Source of the DNA: DATBAT01 sp963824805 | GTDB taxonomy: Bacteria > Acidobacteriota > Terriglobia > Terriglobales > Acidobacteriaceae | Direction of reading: 5' to 3' | Length of the DNA stretch: 64,000 nucleotides | Assembly (NCBI GenBank): GCA_963824805.1 | Contig: CAWGQZ010000082.1 | Coordinates: 1 to 64,000 of the forward strand | In this document: positions 17,377 to 25,603 of the stretch, piece after piece | Layout: each line of letters opens with the position of its first letter | How positions within the stretch are numbered: position 1 is the stretch's first letter | Position numbers and translations under genes: made by a program | Notes under the pieces: model-generated | Told to the model about the DNA's origin: nothing | The model's input: the letters and a program-made list of their open reading frames with translations, nothing else | Databases searched by the model: none

Positions 17377-18321
17377 ATGCTGAGCGAGGTTTTAAAACAG
17401 ATCGAGCAGCGCGACCGCTTTGTTCTGACATCGCACGCGCGGCCCGACGGCGACGCCATTGGCTCGGCGCTAGCTTGCCGGCAGATTCTCCGTTCACTCG
17501 GCAAGAAAGCCGAGGTAGTTCTGCATGATAGCGTTCCGCGGATCTATCGCCGCCTTCCTTTTGCTGACGAAGTTGTACAGGCCGACCGAGTAAACCGTGA
17601 GTACGAAGCCGCGATCATCCTGGAATGCGACAGTGTTCAGCGTACGCGCTTGGCAGGATTGGAAGATCATTTCCTTATCAGCATTGATCATCATGTGAGC
17701 GGGCGGCCATTCGCCCATGTGAACTGGATCGACCCCCAGGCGGTGGCGACTGCGGAATTGGTGTACCGGCTGGCTCGTGAAGCTGGGGCTAAGATTTCTC
17801 CTGAAGTCGCGACCTGCCTCTACACCGCCGTGGTTGCGGACACGGGCTCGTTCATGTTCGAAGGCACCAACGAGCACACTTTCGCGTTGGCGAGAGAATT
17901 GGTGATGGCGGGCGCTGATCCGGCACGATGTGCCCGCAGCATCTACTTCGGCCACTCCACTGCGAAGATGCGTTTACTGGGAGCCGCGCTGTCTAACCTT
18001 CATCGCGATGGAACTCTGGCCTGGATCTCCGTCTCCCAAGAGCAAATGGCTCGATGCAACGCCAAGGAAGAAGACTGCGAAGGCCTGGTGAACTACGCGC
18101 TTTCTATTCATGACGCGCAGGTGGCTGCGTTCTTTCGCGAACTGCCGGATGGCAGATATCGCGTCAGCCTGCGGAGCAAGGGGGAACTGAATGTCGCGAC
18201 CGTCGCGGAAAGTTTCGGTGGCGGCGGACACAAGTCGGCCAGTGGTTGCTCACTTGATGGGCCGCTTTCCTCCGCAGTGGCGCAAGTTACTTCCCGCCTC
18301 AAATTTCCTTCCATCCAATAA
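17377..18321 (+). CDS. nrnA: DHH-family oligoribonuclease/PAP phosphatase
   Basis: This 314-residue DHH/DHHA1 phosphoesterase is of the NrnA type, which degrades nano-RNAs and pAp. Metal-binding motifs are RPDGDAIGSA (about 26-35), the aspartate in ILECDS, the signature DHHVSG (about 107-112) and ADTGSFMFEGT. The C-terminal DHHA1 substrate-binding loop FGGGGHKSASGC is present near 285. Its ATG comes one base after the rbfA stop, giving the common rbfA-nrnA gene pair. Confidence 0.92.
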   Translation: MLSEVLKQIEQRDRFVLTSHARPDGDAIGSALACRQILRSLGKKAEVVLHDSVPRIYRRLPFADEVVQADRVNREYEAAIILECDSVQRTRLAGLEDHFLISIDHHVSGRPFAHVNWIDPQAVATAELVYRLAREAGAKISPEVATCLYTAVVADTGSFMFEGTNEHTFALARELVMAGADPARCARSIYFGHSTAKMRLLGAALSNLHRDGTLAWISVSQEQMARCNAKEEDCEGLVNYALSIHDAQVAAFFRELPDGRYRVSLRSKGELNVATVAESFGGGGHKSASGCSLDGPLSSAVAQVTSRLKFPSIQ

Positions 18322-18354
18322 GCGGCTTAGAATGGCTGGGCTATTCCCCCGACC

Positions 18355-19974
18355 ATGGATAACTCGCGCCGCTTCTCCACGGATTGGCTCCTGCTGGCAG
18401 GTTTCTGTGCATTCCTGTTTTTCTTTGGGCTGGCCTACTTCGGATTAGTCGGCCCGGACGAACCGCGTTACGCCCAAGTGGCGCGCGAGATGCTCGCGCG
18501 CCACGACTGGATTACTCCAGTGCTCGGCGGCAAACCCTGGCTGGAAAAACCGGTGCTTTATTACTGGCAGGCCATCCTGATTTACAGTGTCTTCGGTGTT
18601 AGCGACTGGGCCGCACGGCTACCATCCGCAATCGACGCTACGCTGATGGTGATCGCGATTTATTTGTTTTTGCGGCGGTTCCGTCCGGAGCTGCGTTTGG
18701 ATGGCGCGCTTATGACGGCTTCAGCGGCGGGAATTGTCGGATTCGCCCGCGCTGCTTCCATGGACATGGCGCTTGCCGCCAGCTTCACCATCGCTCTACT
18801 CGCCTGGTTTGGATGGCACGAAACGGGCAGAAAAAAATACCTCGCTGTCTGCTATGCATTTCTGGGAATTGGAATGCTGGCCAAAGGGCCGGTCGCGCCG
18901 GCGTTGGCAGCGTTGGTCGTTCTTCTTTTCGTGGCGGCCAAGGGGGAATGGGGATTACTGAAGAAGACGTTGTGGCTGCCGGGCATCCTGATTTTCTCCG
19001 CGGTCGCATTTCCCTGGTATATCGCAGTGCAGTTGCGCACTCCGGAGTTCTTCCGCGTTTTCATCCTTGAAAATAACTTGGCGCGTTTTGGAACCAATCT
19101 CTATCGCCACAGCCAGCCCTTCTGGTATTACCTCCCGGTTGCGATTCTGGAATTAGTTCCGTGGATCGTGCTGATTATTGTCGCCTTCTTCGAGATCGTT
19201 CGCGCCTGGCGCGCCGAAAGGCGAAAGCTCGCACACTCAGAAGATAGCTTCAGCGTATTCCTGGTTATTTGGTTGCTGGTTCCTATTGTCTTCTTCTCCA
19301 TCTCGCGCTCCAAGCTTCCGGGGTATATTCTCCTTGCTTTACCTGCCGGAACTCTCCTGGCCACGGAATTCCTGCGCCGCCACCTTCACAACCGGCCCGG
19401 AGTTGTCCTGGCCCTGATTCACGCATTGGTTGCGGCATTCCCGGTAGTGCCCGCGCTGATGATTCAATATCTACTTTTTCAACATCATTTGCCCTGGGGA
19501 CAGGCTACCGTCATCTCGTCTGGCTTCGCCGTCGCGCTGGCCACCGGAATCTTCCTGACTTTGCGCAGCCAGCCCGGCTGGAAGGTGGTTCGTTTTGTGA
19601 CACTGATTCCCGTCGCGGTTGCGGTTGCTGCATTACTGCGCATCGGCTCTCCCGCGCTCGACAGCACTTTGTCGGCCCGTCCATTAGCCAATCAGATACA
19701 GCACATGGAAAACGGAGTCCTTCCAACAGCAGTGTTCCGGGTTACTCGACAGACGGAATATGGCCTGGCTTTTTACCGCAATCAGAAGATTACCCGTTAT
19801 GAGGCGGGTGAGATTCCCGCTGTCGAGCATGTCGTGGTGGCGCCGGTTGGTTCGGAAACTGCGATTGCAAAGCTGGTGTTTGGACGGCGGGTTTCGTACT
19901 TAGGAAGTTATGAACCGCAAGGTTTGGATTACTACTGGGTAGCGGGGGAGGGTCAGGTTTCTCATCACCATTAG
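18355..19974 (+). CDS. ArnT-like lipid-linked glycosyltransferase (GT-C fold)
   Basis: This 539-residue polytopic membrane protein has about 11-13 predicted helices. The first extracytoplasmic loop has GPDEPRYAQVAREML, with the acidic pair Asp35-Glu36, and then GGKPWLEKPVLYYW. This is the pattern of ArnT and the PMT_2 glycosyltransferase family, which move a sugar from undecaprenyl phosphate to lipid A or protein. The substrate cannot be told from sequence. It lies 33 bases after nrnA and meets cheX tail to tail (1-base gap). Confidence 0.85.
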   Translation: MDNSRRFSTDWLLLAGFCAFLFFFGLAYFGLVGPDEPRYAQVAREMLARHDWITPVLGGKPWLEKPVLYYWQAILIYSVFGVSDWAARLPSAIDATLMVIAIYLFLRRFRPELRLDGALMTASAAGIVGFARAASMDMALAASFTIALLAWFGWHETGRKKYLAVCYAFLGIGMLAKGPVAPALAALVVLLFVAAKGEWGLLKKTLWLPGILIFSAVAFPWYIAVQLRTPEFFRVFILENNLARFGTNLYRHSQPFWYYLPVAILELVPWIVLIIVAFFEIVRAWRAERRKLAHSEDSFSVFLVIWLLVPIVFFSISRSKLPGYILLALPAGTLLATEFLRRHLHNRPGVVLALIHALVAAFPVVPALMIQYLLFQHHLPWGQATVISSGFAVALATGIFLTLRSQPGWKVVRFVTLIPVAVAVAALLRIGSPALDSTLSARPLANQIQHMENGVLPTAVFRVTRQTEYGLAFYRNQKITRYEAGEIPAVEHVVVAPVGSETAIAKLVFGRRVSYLGSYEPQGLDYYWVAGEGQVSHHH

Positions 19975-19975
19975 G

Positions 19976-20483
19976 CTAACGTCCAGCGGCAGCCCCAGCC
20001 GCGCGCGGAAGGTTCGTGTCTTCGCAGTAGCGCAGGGCGATATTCATGTAAACATTTCCTGCCGTCGTTTCAAAGCACATCACCATAGCTTCAGTGTCTT
20101 CGCTGTTTTTGGTTCCGTGGTCGGAAGTGTGCAGTACCGGCGGATGCACGCGGAAATGAAAGCCCTGATCGTTCAAGGTTGTGACCGCATTTCCAATTAC
20201 CTGGTTGGCAAGTTCACATACGGCTTCACGAACCAATTGATCGGACTCGGGCAGCTGCGTCCCTCCGAACTCGACTGGCGATTCTGGTTGCAGTCTTCGA
20301 GTCGAGATCAAGAACGATGCGGCCTTCTATGTCCCCGGTCAGCCAGATGAGCGCGGCGATGCCCTTGCGGCGGTACGCCTCCTCTTCCATGCTGATGCTG
20401 CCGATCGCGATGGGCGACTGCAATCCCTGGGCCAGCACGGCATCTGCGGCGTTGATGAATGGCTGGATCAATTCCATCTTCAT
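19976..20483 (-). CDS. cheX: CheX/CheC-like CheY-P phosphatase, frameshifted
   Basis: Two frames make one protein of about 165 residues. The upstream frame has MELIQPFINAADAVLAQ, a start typical of CheX, and the strand pair ALIWLTGDIEGRIVLDL. The downstream frame has the conserved helix ESDQLVREAVCELANQVIGNA, whose E-x2-N pattern is the CheY-P-binding phosphatase motif. The shift lies at about 20270-20300 and corresponds to one extra base. It is the last gene of the chemosensory operon, directly after a CheY. CheX dephosphorylates CheY-P, ending the signal. The indel is probably an artefact. Confidence 0.78.
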
Positions 20484-20485
20484 GA

Positions 20486-20926
20486 CTAAGCTCCTGCCCC
20501 GGCGGCACTTGCCACACTAGCATCGTCTCCCAGCACGTATTTGATGACCTCATAGAGGACTTCAGGCTTTACTGGCTTTTGCACGAAATGCCGCGCGCCG
20601 CGCTGCAAGGCAGCGACGATATTTTCCTGATAGCCGACTGACGAGACCATTACGATGCGGGCGTCGGGATGTTTCTGCACGATTTTCTCCGCAGCTTCGA
20701 TACCCTCCATCTGCGGCATGGTGATATCCATAAGCACGATATCGGGACGGGTGCGTTCGTATTCGGACACTGCCATCACGCCGTCGCCGGCCTCGCCCGC
20801 CAACTGCCCCCCAAAGGCCTCGATAATCCGAGTCAGGTTTTTGCGTGCGAATACGGAATCGTCCACGACAAGATAGCGAACCGGTTGCCCGTCCTTACTG
20901 CGTCGAACTGGCGCGAATTGCTCCAT
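20486..20926 (-). CDS. cheY: CheY-like single-domain response regulator
   Basis: This 146-residue protein is a lone receiver domain: acidic Asp22-Asp23 in LVVDDSVFARKN, phosphoacceptor Asp67 in IVLMDITMPQ, Ser-Ser in IVMVSSVG and Lys in HFVQKPVKP. There is an Ala/Gly-rich tail. It lies two bases from cheX and downstream of cheB, so it is the output regulator of this chemosensory operon. Whether it targets a flagellar motor, pili or another effector is not shown. Confidence 0.92.
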   Translation of the reverse strand: MEQFAPVRRSKDGQPVRYLVVDDSVFARKNLTRIIEAFGGQLAGEAGDGVMAVSEYERTRPDIVLMDITMPQMEGIEAAEKIVQKHPDARIVMVSSVGYQENIVAALQRGARHFVQKPVKPEVLYEVIKYVLGDDASVASAAGAGA

Positions 20927-20962
20927 GTTTCCTCCTACATCTTTCCAAACAGCCGTGCTGAT

Positions 20963-22069
20963 TCAGATTTTTCTTGTTCCCGCCGCCACCCCTAATGCAT
21001 TTGGCGTCGGTTCAACTCTTCGCTCTGCCATGCACTGCGCGAACAATGTATTGCTCATCGCTTCAAGGCTCACAACTCGGGTGGCATATCCACGTTCAAT
21101 CGCGGCCTTAGGCATACCGTAAACCACACAAGACTCTTCACTTTGCGCAATGGTTAGCCCGCCCGCTTTCTTGATGGCTCCCAAGCCTTCGGCCCCATCG
21201 TCACCCATGCCAGTCATAATTAGGGCGACACTCTTATTACCGAACTCCTCCGCAACGCTGTGGAACAACACATCGGCCGACGGACGGTGTCCATTGACCT
21301 TGGGTTCGTCGCTCAGCACTACAACATCGGTGAGCGGAAGGCGCTTCACCTTGAGGTGCCTGTTGCCTGGACAAATCAGCGCGCGCCCAGCGAGCAACTG
21401 GTCACCCGATTGCGCTTCCTTTACCTTGATCGAGCAGATGTCATCCAACCGCCGTGCAAACATATCTGTGAAGCCCTCGGGCATGTGCTGCACAACCAAA
21501 ATACTTGCCGGAAAATCCGCGGGCAATTGCGGCAACAAATACTGCAATGCTTGCGGTCCCCCGGTGGAGATGCCAATGGCAACCACGCGCGAGGCCGGAA
21601 CTCCTTGCTCGTAATCGGCCTTGACTATTTTGAAGTCTGTTGCTGTTGCGGGCGTAACTGCTATGCCCCGGCTCTGTGCCGCGGCTTTGATCTTTGAAAT
21701 CAGTTCGTGCGCAATCTCCGGCATGCGCGCCGCCACGTCGACCGGTTTCGCCACGAAATCGAATGCCCCCAAAGAAAGCGCCTTCAACGTCACCGACGCG
21801 CCCTCGAGGCTGTGCGAACTGACCACGATCACCGGCACACGGTGATGGCGCATGATTTCTTTCAGCATGTCGAGACCGCCCATTCCCGGCATTTCCAGGT
21901 CGACCGTCACTACCTGAGGCTTGAGTTCCTCGATTTTCTTGAGACCGAAGATTCCATCCATGGCCGTACCCACTACCTGGATAGAGCTATCGCTCTGCAG
22001 AATCTGTGGAATCAGTTTCCGCATCAGGGCGGAGTCATCGACCACGAGCACGCGTACGGGATCGTTCAT
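20963..22069 (-). CDS. cheB: Protein-glutamate methylesterase/glutaminase CheB
   Basis: This 368-residue protein has an N-terminal receiver (Asp57 in VTVDLEMPGMGG) and a C-terminal CheB methylesterase domain. The catalytic triad is visible: serine in AIGISTGGPQAL, histidine in VVQHMPEGFTDMFA and aspartate in MTGMGDDGAEGL. It removes methyl groups from MCP glutamates to reset adaptation. Its ATG overlaps the cheA stop by four bases. The C-terminus shows the usual EESCVVYGMPKAAIE. Confidence 0.95.
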   Translation of the reverse strand: MNDPVRVLVVDDSALMRKLIPQILQSDSSIQVVGTAMDGIFGLKKIEELKPQVVTVDLEMPGMGGLDMLKEIMRHHRVPVIVVSSHSLEGASVTLKALSLGAFDFVAKPVDVAARMPEIAHELISKIKAAAQSRGIAVTPATATDFKIVKADYEQGVPASRVVAIGISTGGPQALQYLLPQLPADFPASILVVQHMPEGFTDMFARRLDDICSIKVKEAQSGDQLLAGRALICPGNRHLKVKRLPLTDVVVLSDEPKVNGHRPSADVLFHSVAEEFGNKSVALIMTGMGDDGAEGLGAIKKAGGLTIAQSEESCVVYGMPKAAIERGYATRVVSLEAMSNTLFAQCMAERRVEPTPNALGVAAGTRKI

Positions 22070-24164
22070 GAGTTTCCTCCCGCAGCCTGCATGGCCAGTT
22101 TCAACTTGTCGGCCTGAGAAAGTAACAGTCCAAAAGCAACTTCTCCCGAATTTTCACTACCGGCCTTGAACGAGCGTTCCACCACGGCCGCAAGATTCAG
22201 AATCAGCACCACCCGGCCATCGCCCAGAATGGACGCCCCGCTTACCAGATCCGTCGAGACGGTGTTGTCATCCAACGCCTTGATGACCAATTCTTCTTCG
22301 CTTTCCAACGCGTCGACGATTAGACCCAGCTTGCGATCGCCAACGGACATGACCAGGACGAAGACTTTCTTCTTGGGATACTGTTGGGGATCAACCGGTC
22401 GACGTCCCAGTCGAATTACCGAGAGCGGTTGTCCTCGTAGCTGCAAGACTTCGTAGTGTTTGACCTGATGCAGGTCGGCCTCGCGGGCCCGCGCGATCTC
22501 GGCAACCGCGTTTAAGGGAACCGCATACAGCCGGTCTTCCACCTGGAACAGCAACGCCTTAATGATGGCAAGTGTGAGCGGAAGCTTGAGCCGGAATTTC
22601 GTTCCTTGCCCGGGATGAGTTTCGATTTCGACTACGCCTTTCAATCGCTGCAGCACGGCCTGAACTACATCGAGTCCAACTCCGCGGCCTGAGACCTCGG
22701 TGATTTGGTCTGCCGTGCTGAAGCCTGGCCGGAAGATTATTTCCAGAAGCTCCGCCTCGCTAAGCCGAGCTGCTTCCTCTGCAGTCACCAGATTGCGCTG
22801 AATTGCCTTGGCTTTCACCTTCTGTACGTCAACCCCACGTCCGTCATCGCGTATTTCAATCACAACCTGGTTGCCCTGGTGCGAAGCGCGCAACTGCAAG
22901 GTACCGCGTTCCGGCTTCCCACTCTTCAACCGTTCTTCGGAAGTCTCAATGCCATGGCTGATTGCATTGCGTACCAGATGGGTCAGAGGCTCCGCGATGG
23001 AGTCGAGCAGGCTCTTATCCAGATCCGTTTCCGCCCCGCTCACCACGAGGTCGACCTGCTTGCCACACTGTTTGGCGACGTCGCGCACCATGCGCGGAAA
23101 GCGCCGAAACAGTTGTTCAACCGGCACCATCCGGATCTTCATTACCGACCTCTGAAGATCGTTCAAGACTCGCGCCTGAAATCCCAAGGCGTCGGCAAAG
23201 CGGCCGCGCGATGGGTCTTTGGGATGGCGGCGTCCAAAGTCCTGAATGGTCTGTTGCAACATCGACTTGCCGATAATCAATTCACCAACCAAATTCAGGA
23301 CCGCATCGATCCGTTCAGCGTCGACACGGAGAATGTTCTCAGAAATGCCCGACCCGGACTTTGCGTGATCTCCGTCTTCCGCCGACGGTCCTGCCTCCTC
23401 CGACAAAAGGATCGGCGCCCCAACCTTTGCGCTTTCCGCCCCCCCGCTTGCCTCGATCACCCGAACGCCAGAAATTACGGTAGGAATGCGGCATTTCGCG
23501 GTGATGTGTTCCGGTGTGTGTTGCGTTGCGAGCAAGAACTGAAGCCGGGTCCTGGGCCTCCACTTTCACGCTCAGTCAAGATCTCCCCGAGCGTCTGCAA
23601 TGTAGTCACGACCAACTGGTGGGCAGCGATCGGCATCGCGCAGCCTGGATCAATCTGAGTGGTCACCATGTACACGAGTTTTCCGCGGGCCCTGGCGTTT
23701 TGAATCAAGAGTTGTTCCGCTTCGCTCACTGGCAATTCCACGACAGCTTTGGCGTTTTCGGCCGGCGATTTCCTTTGCGGAGTGGAAATCAACTCTCCGA
23801 TCATCCTGCGCAGCGGTGCGACGTCGGGAGGCGCTACATTATTTTGGTAGGCGGAAAGCATCGCCTCAAAACTGTCGGCGGCGGTAAATGCTAACTCCAC
23901 CAGCGAGACCTCTTTGGAGAGGATTTCGATGGCAAGTGCATCTTCGAGTTCGTGCGCCGAGTCACTCAATTCGCGGAAGCCACACGCTGCGGCATCTCCC
24001 TTGAGGGTATGCACGACACGCCGGATGCTTCGCACGACTTCCGCATCGCCTGGATGCTGCTCGAGCTTGAGCGCCTCTTCGTTGAGGGTCTGCAGTAGTT
24101 CCTGCGCGCTCTCGAAAAAAAGCTGGCGCAACTCGGCCCCGCGCTCGTCAGAAAACAAGGTCAC
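22066..24164 (-). CDS. cheA: Chemotaxis histidine kinase CheA, frameshifted
   Basis: The N-terminal frame (24164 to about 23570) has the Hpt domain with VVHTLKGDAAACGF (His52). A middle piece, about 23570-23510, lies in a second frame. The rest (about 23530 to 22066) is in a third frame and has the P3 dimerisation helices (LNLVGELIIGKSML), the P4 ATPase (LVRNAISHGIE, RDDGRGVD, FSTADQITEVSGRGVGLDVV) and a CheW-like P5 domain. Each junction needs removal of one base, and both fall in the P1-P3 linker, so all catalytic parts are intact. CheA autophosphorylates on His52 and feeds CheY and CheB. The P2 region is short or absent. Confidence 0.85.
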
Positions 24165-25066
24165 TTGGTCCTCTCAACTTTCTGGTAACCGGTACCGCTG
24201 TTGCGATAGACCATGGTGAACTGGTCAGTGAGGGTTAGCAGACTCTCGGCGTGGCCCACAAACAAGAAGCCTCCGGGATTCAAACAGCGGGCAAACTTCT
24301 CGATCAGCCGCTTCTGCTCCGCGGCGTCGAAATACATCATCACGTTACGGCAGAAGATGACGTCGTTGTGCTGCGGCAGGTACTCCGTCTTTAAATTGTG
24401 AAAGTCAAACTGGACCATCTCTTTCACGGATTTTTTCACTGCATAGCGGTCGCCCAACTTGTCGAAGTAGCGCAGGCGGTAGTTATAGTCCACCGAGGCC
24501 ATCTGCGATTCGCTATAGATGCCCGCCTCCGCCGCACGAAGTACTGAATAGTTGATGTCGCTGGCATTGATCTCAACTCTCCACGGCGGCGGTACCAAGG
24601 GTTTCGGGTAGACAACCGTTCCGGCAGGAGGGTTGCGGAGAGTAAAGTACCCGAGTCCATCGGCCACCAGCATTGCCATGGTGTAGGGCTCTTGCCCGGT
24701 CGAACAACCGGCGCTCCACATCTTCAGAGAAAATTGCTTGTCTTTGTATTTTTGGCGCAGCAGATCTTCAAGAACGTATTTATGGAAGAGGTCGAGCTGG
24801 GCTTTGTTGCGGAAGAAACTGGTTTCATTGACCGTAAGGTCTTCCAGCAACCTCGCCAGCTCTTCTTTTCCCTGGTCGCTAATCAACAAGCGGTAGTAAC
24901 TGTAGAAGGAATCGATCTCCCGCTCTTTGAGCCGGCGTTGCAATCGGTCTTCGAGGAAGTGGGTGCGGCGCTCGTCGAAAAACATGCCGCATTCCTGGTA
25001 CACCAGGTTCTGCAAGAGCTTGAGCTCTGAACTCGTCAACTGCACGGCAACGTTCGTCGTGGTCAT
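24161..25066 (-). CDS. cheR: Chemotaxis protein methyltransferase CheR
   Basis: This 301-residue enzyme methylates glutamates on chemoreceptors using SAM. It has the N-terminal all-helical domain (LQNLVYQECGMFFDERRTHFLEDRL), the TVNETSFFRN motif, the SAM site WSAGCSTGQEPYTMAML, NASDINYSVL and DVIFCRNVMMYFD. The C-terminal GGFLFVGHAESL is typical. It overlaps cheA by four bases and so is translationally coupled. Confidence 0.95.
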   Translation of the reverse strand: MTTTNVAVQLTSSELKLLQNLVYQECGMFFDERRTHFLEDRLQRRLKEREIDSFYSYYRLLISDQGKEELARLLEDLTVNETSFFRNKAQLDLFHKYVLEDLLRQKYKDKQFSLKMWSAGCSTGQEPYTMAMLVADGLGYFTLRNPPAGTVVYPKPLVPPPWRVEINASDINYSVLRAAEAGIYSESQMASVDYNYRLRYFDKLGDRYAVKKSVKEMVQFDFHNLKTEYLPQHNDVIFCRNVMMYFDAAEQKRLIEKFARCLNPGGFLFVGHAESLLTLTDQFTMVYRNSGTGYQKVERTK

Positions 25067-25081
25067 GAAAAACAGCGTTCC

Positions 25082-25603
25082 TTAGGAATGTCCACCGGCA
25101 GTTGCTGCCGTATGTTTCTCGGTTGATAAATGGTTGGCCGTGGCTGTTTCTATACGGCCGAAGTCAAGTAGCCGCGAAACATCCAATAACACGATCAAGC
25201 GCCCCTTGTATTTGCCCAGCCCGGTGATGGAATTGGAGCCGCCATCCTGAAAGACCGTGGTTGAAGGCGCAACGTCCGCGGCAGCTATCTTGATCACCTC
25301 GGTTGCCGAGTCAACGATCAAACCGCAAAGTCTTCCTTTGTGCTCCACCACCAAAATCCGGTTGCGCCGCGAGGCGGTCGGCTGCTTCTGATTGAAGCGC
25401 TTCCTTAAATCGATGACGGACACAATCTTGCCGCGCAGATTGATCACGCCCTCCATGAATTCCGGAGCATCAGGCACGGCTGTGATCTCCGGTACGCGGA
25501 CGATTTCGTGCAGCGACGTAATCGGCACGCCGTAGGTTTCCCTGCCAATCTGGAAGCCCACAACGTGGAGCTCGCGTGCGGCGAATTCTCTGCTGTCAGC
25601 CAC
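25082..25603 (-). CDS. cheW: Chemotaxis coupling protein CheW
   Basis: This protein of about 173 residues links receptors to CheA. Hallmarks are VVGFQIGRETYGVPITSLHEIVR, the GVINLRGKIVSVIDLRKRF arginine motif and RILVVEHKGRLCGLIVD. I start it at GTG 25603 because GGGGT lies just upstream and the eight-base overlap with the MCP stop (25596) suits coupled translation. The frame is open to 25690, but that segment duplicates MCP coding DNA in another frame. The C-terminal 30 residues are a variable tail. Confidence 0.92.
   Translation of the reverse strand: MADSREFAARELHVVGFQIGRETYGVPITSLHEIVRVPEITAVPDAPEFMEGVINLRGKIVSVIDLRKRFNQKQPTASRRNRILVVEHKGRLCGLIVDSATEVIKIAAADVAPSTTVFQDGGSNSITGLGKYKGRLIVLLDVSRLLDFGRIETATANHLSTEKHTAATAGGHS

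Noticed and set aside
22705..23658. 317-codon plus-strand frame opposite cheA
   Set aside because: It lies over the CheA catalytic domains and resembles no family.
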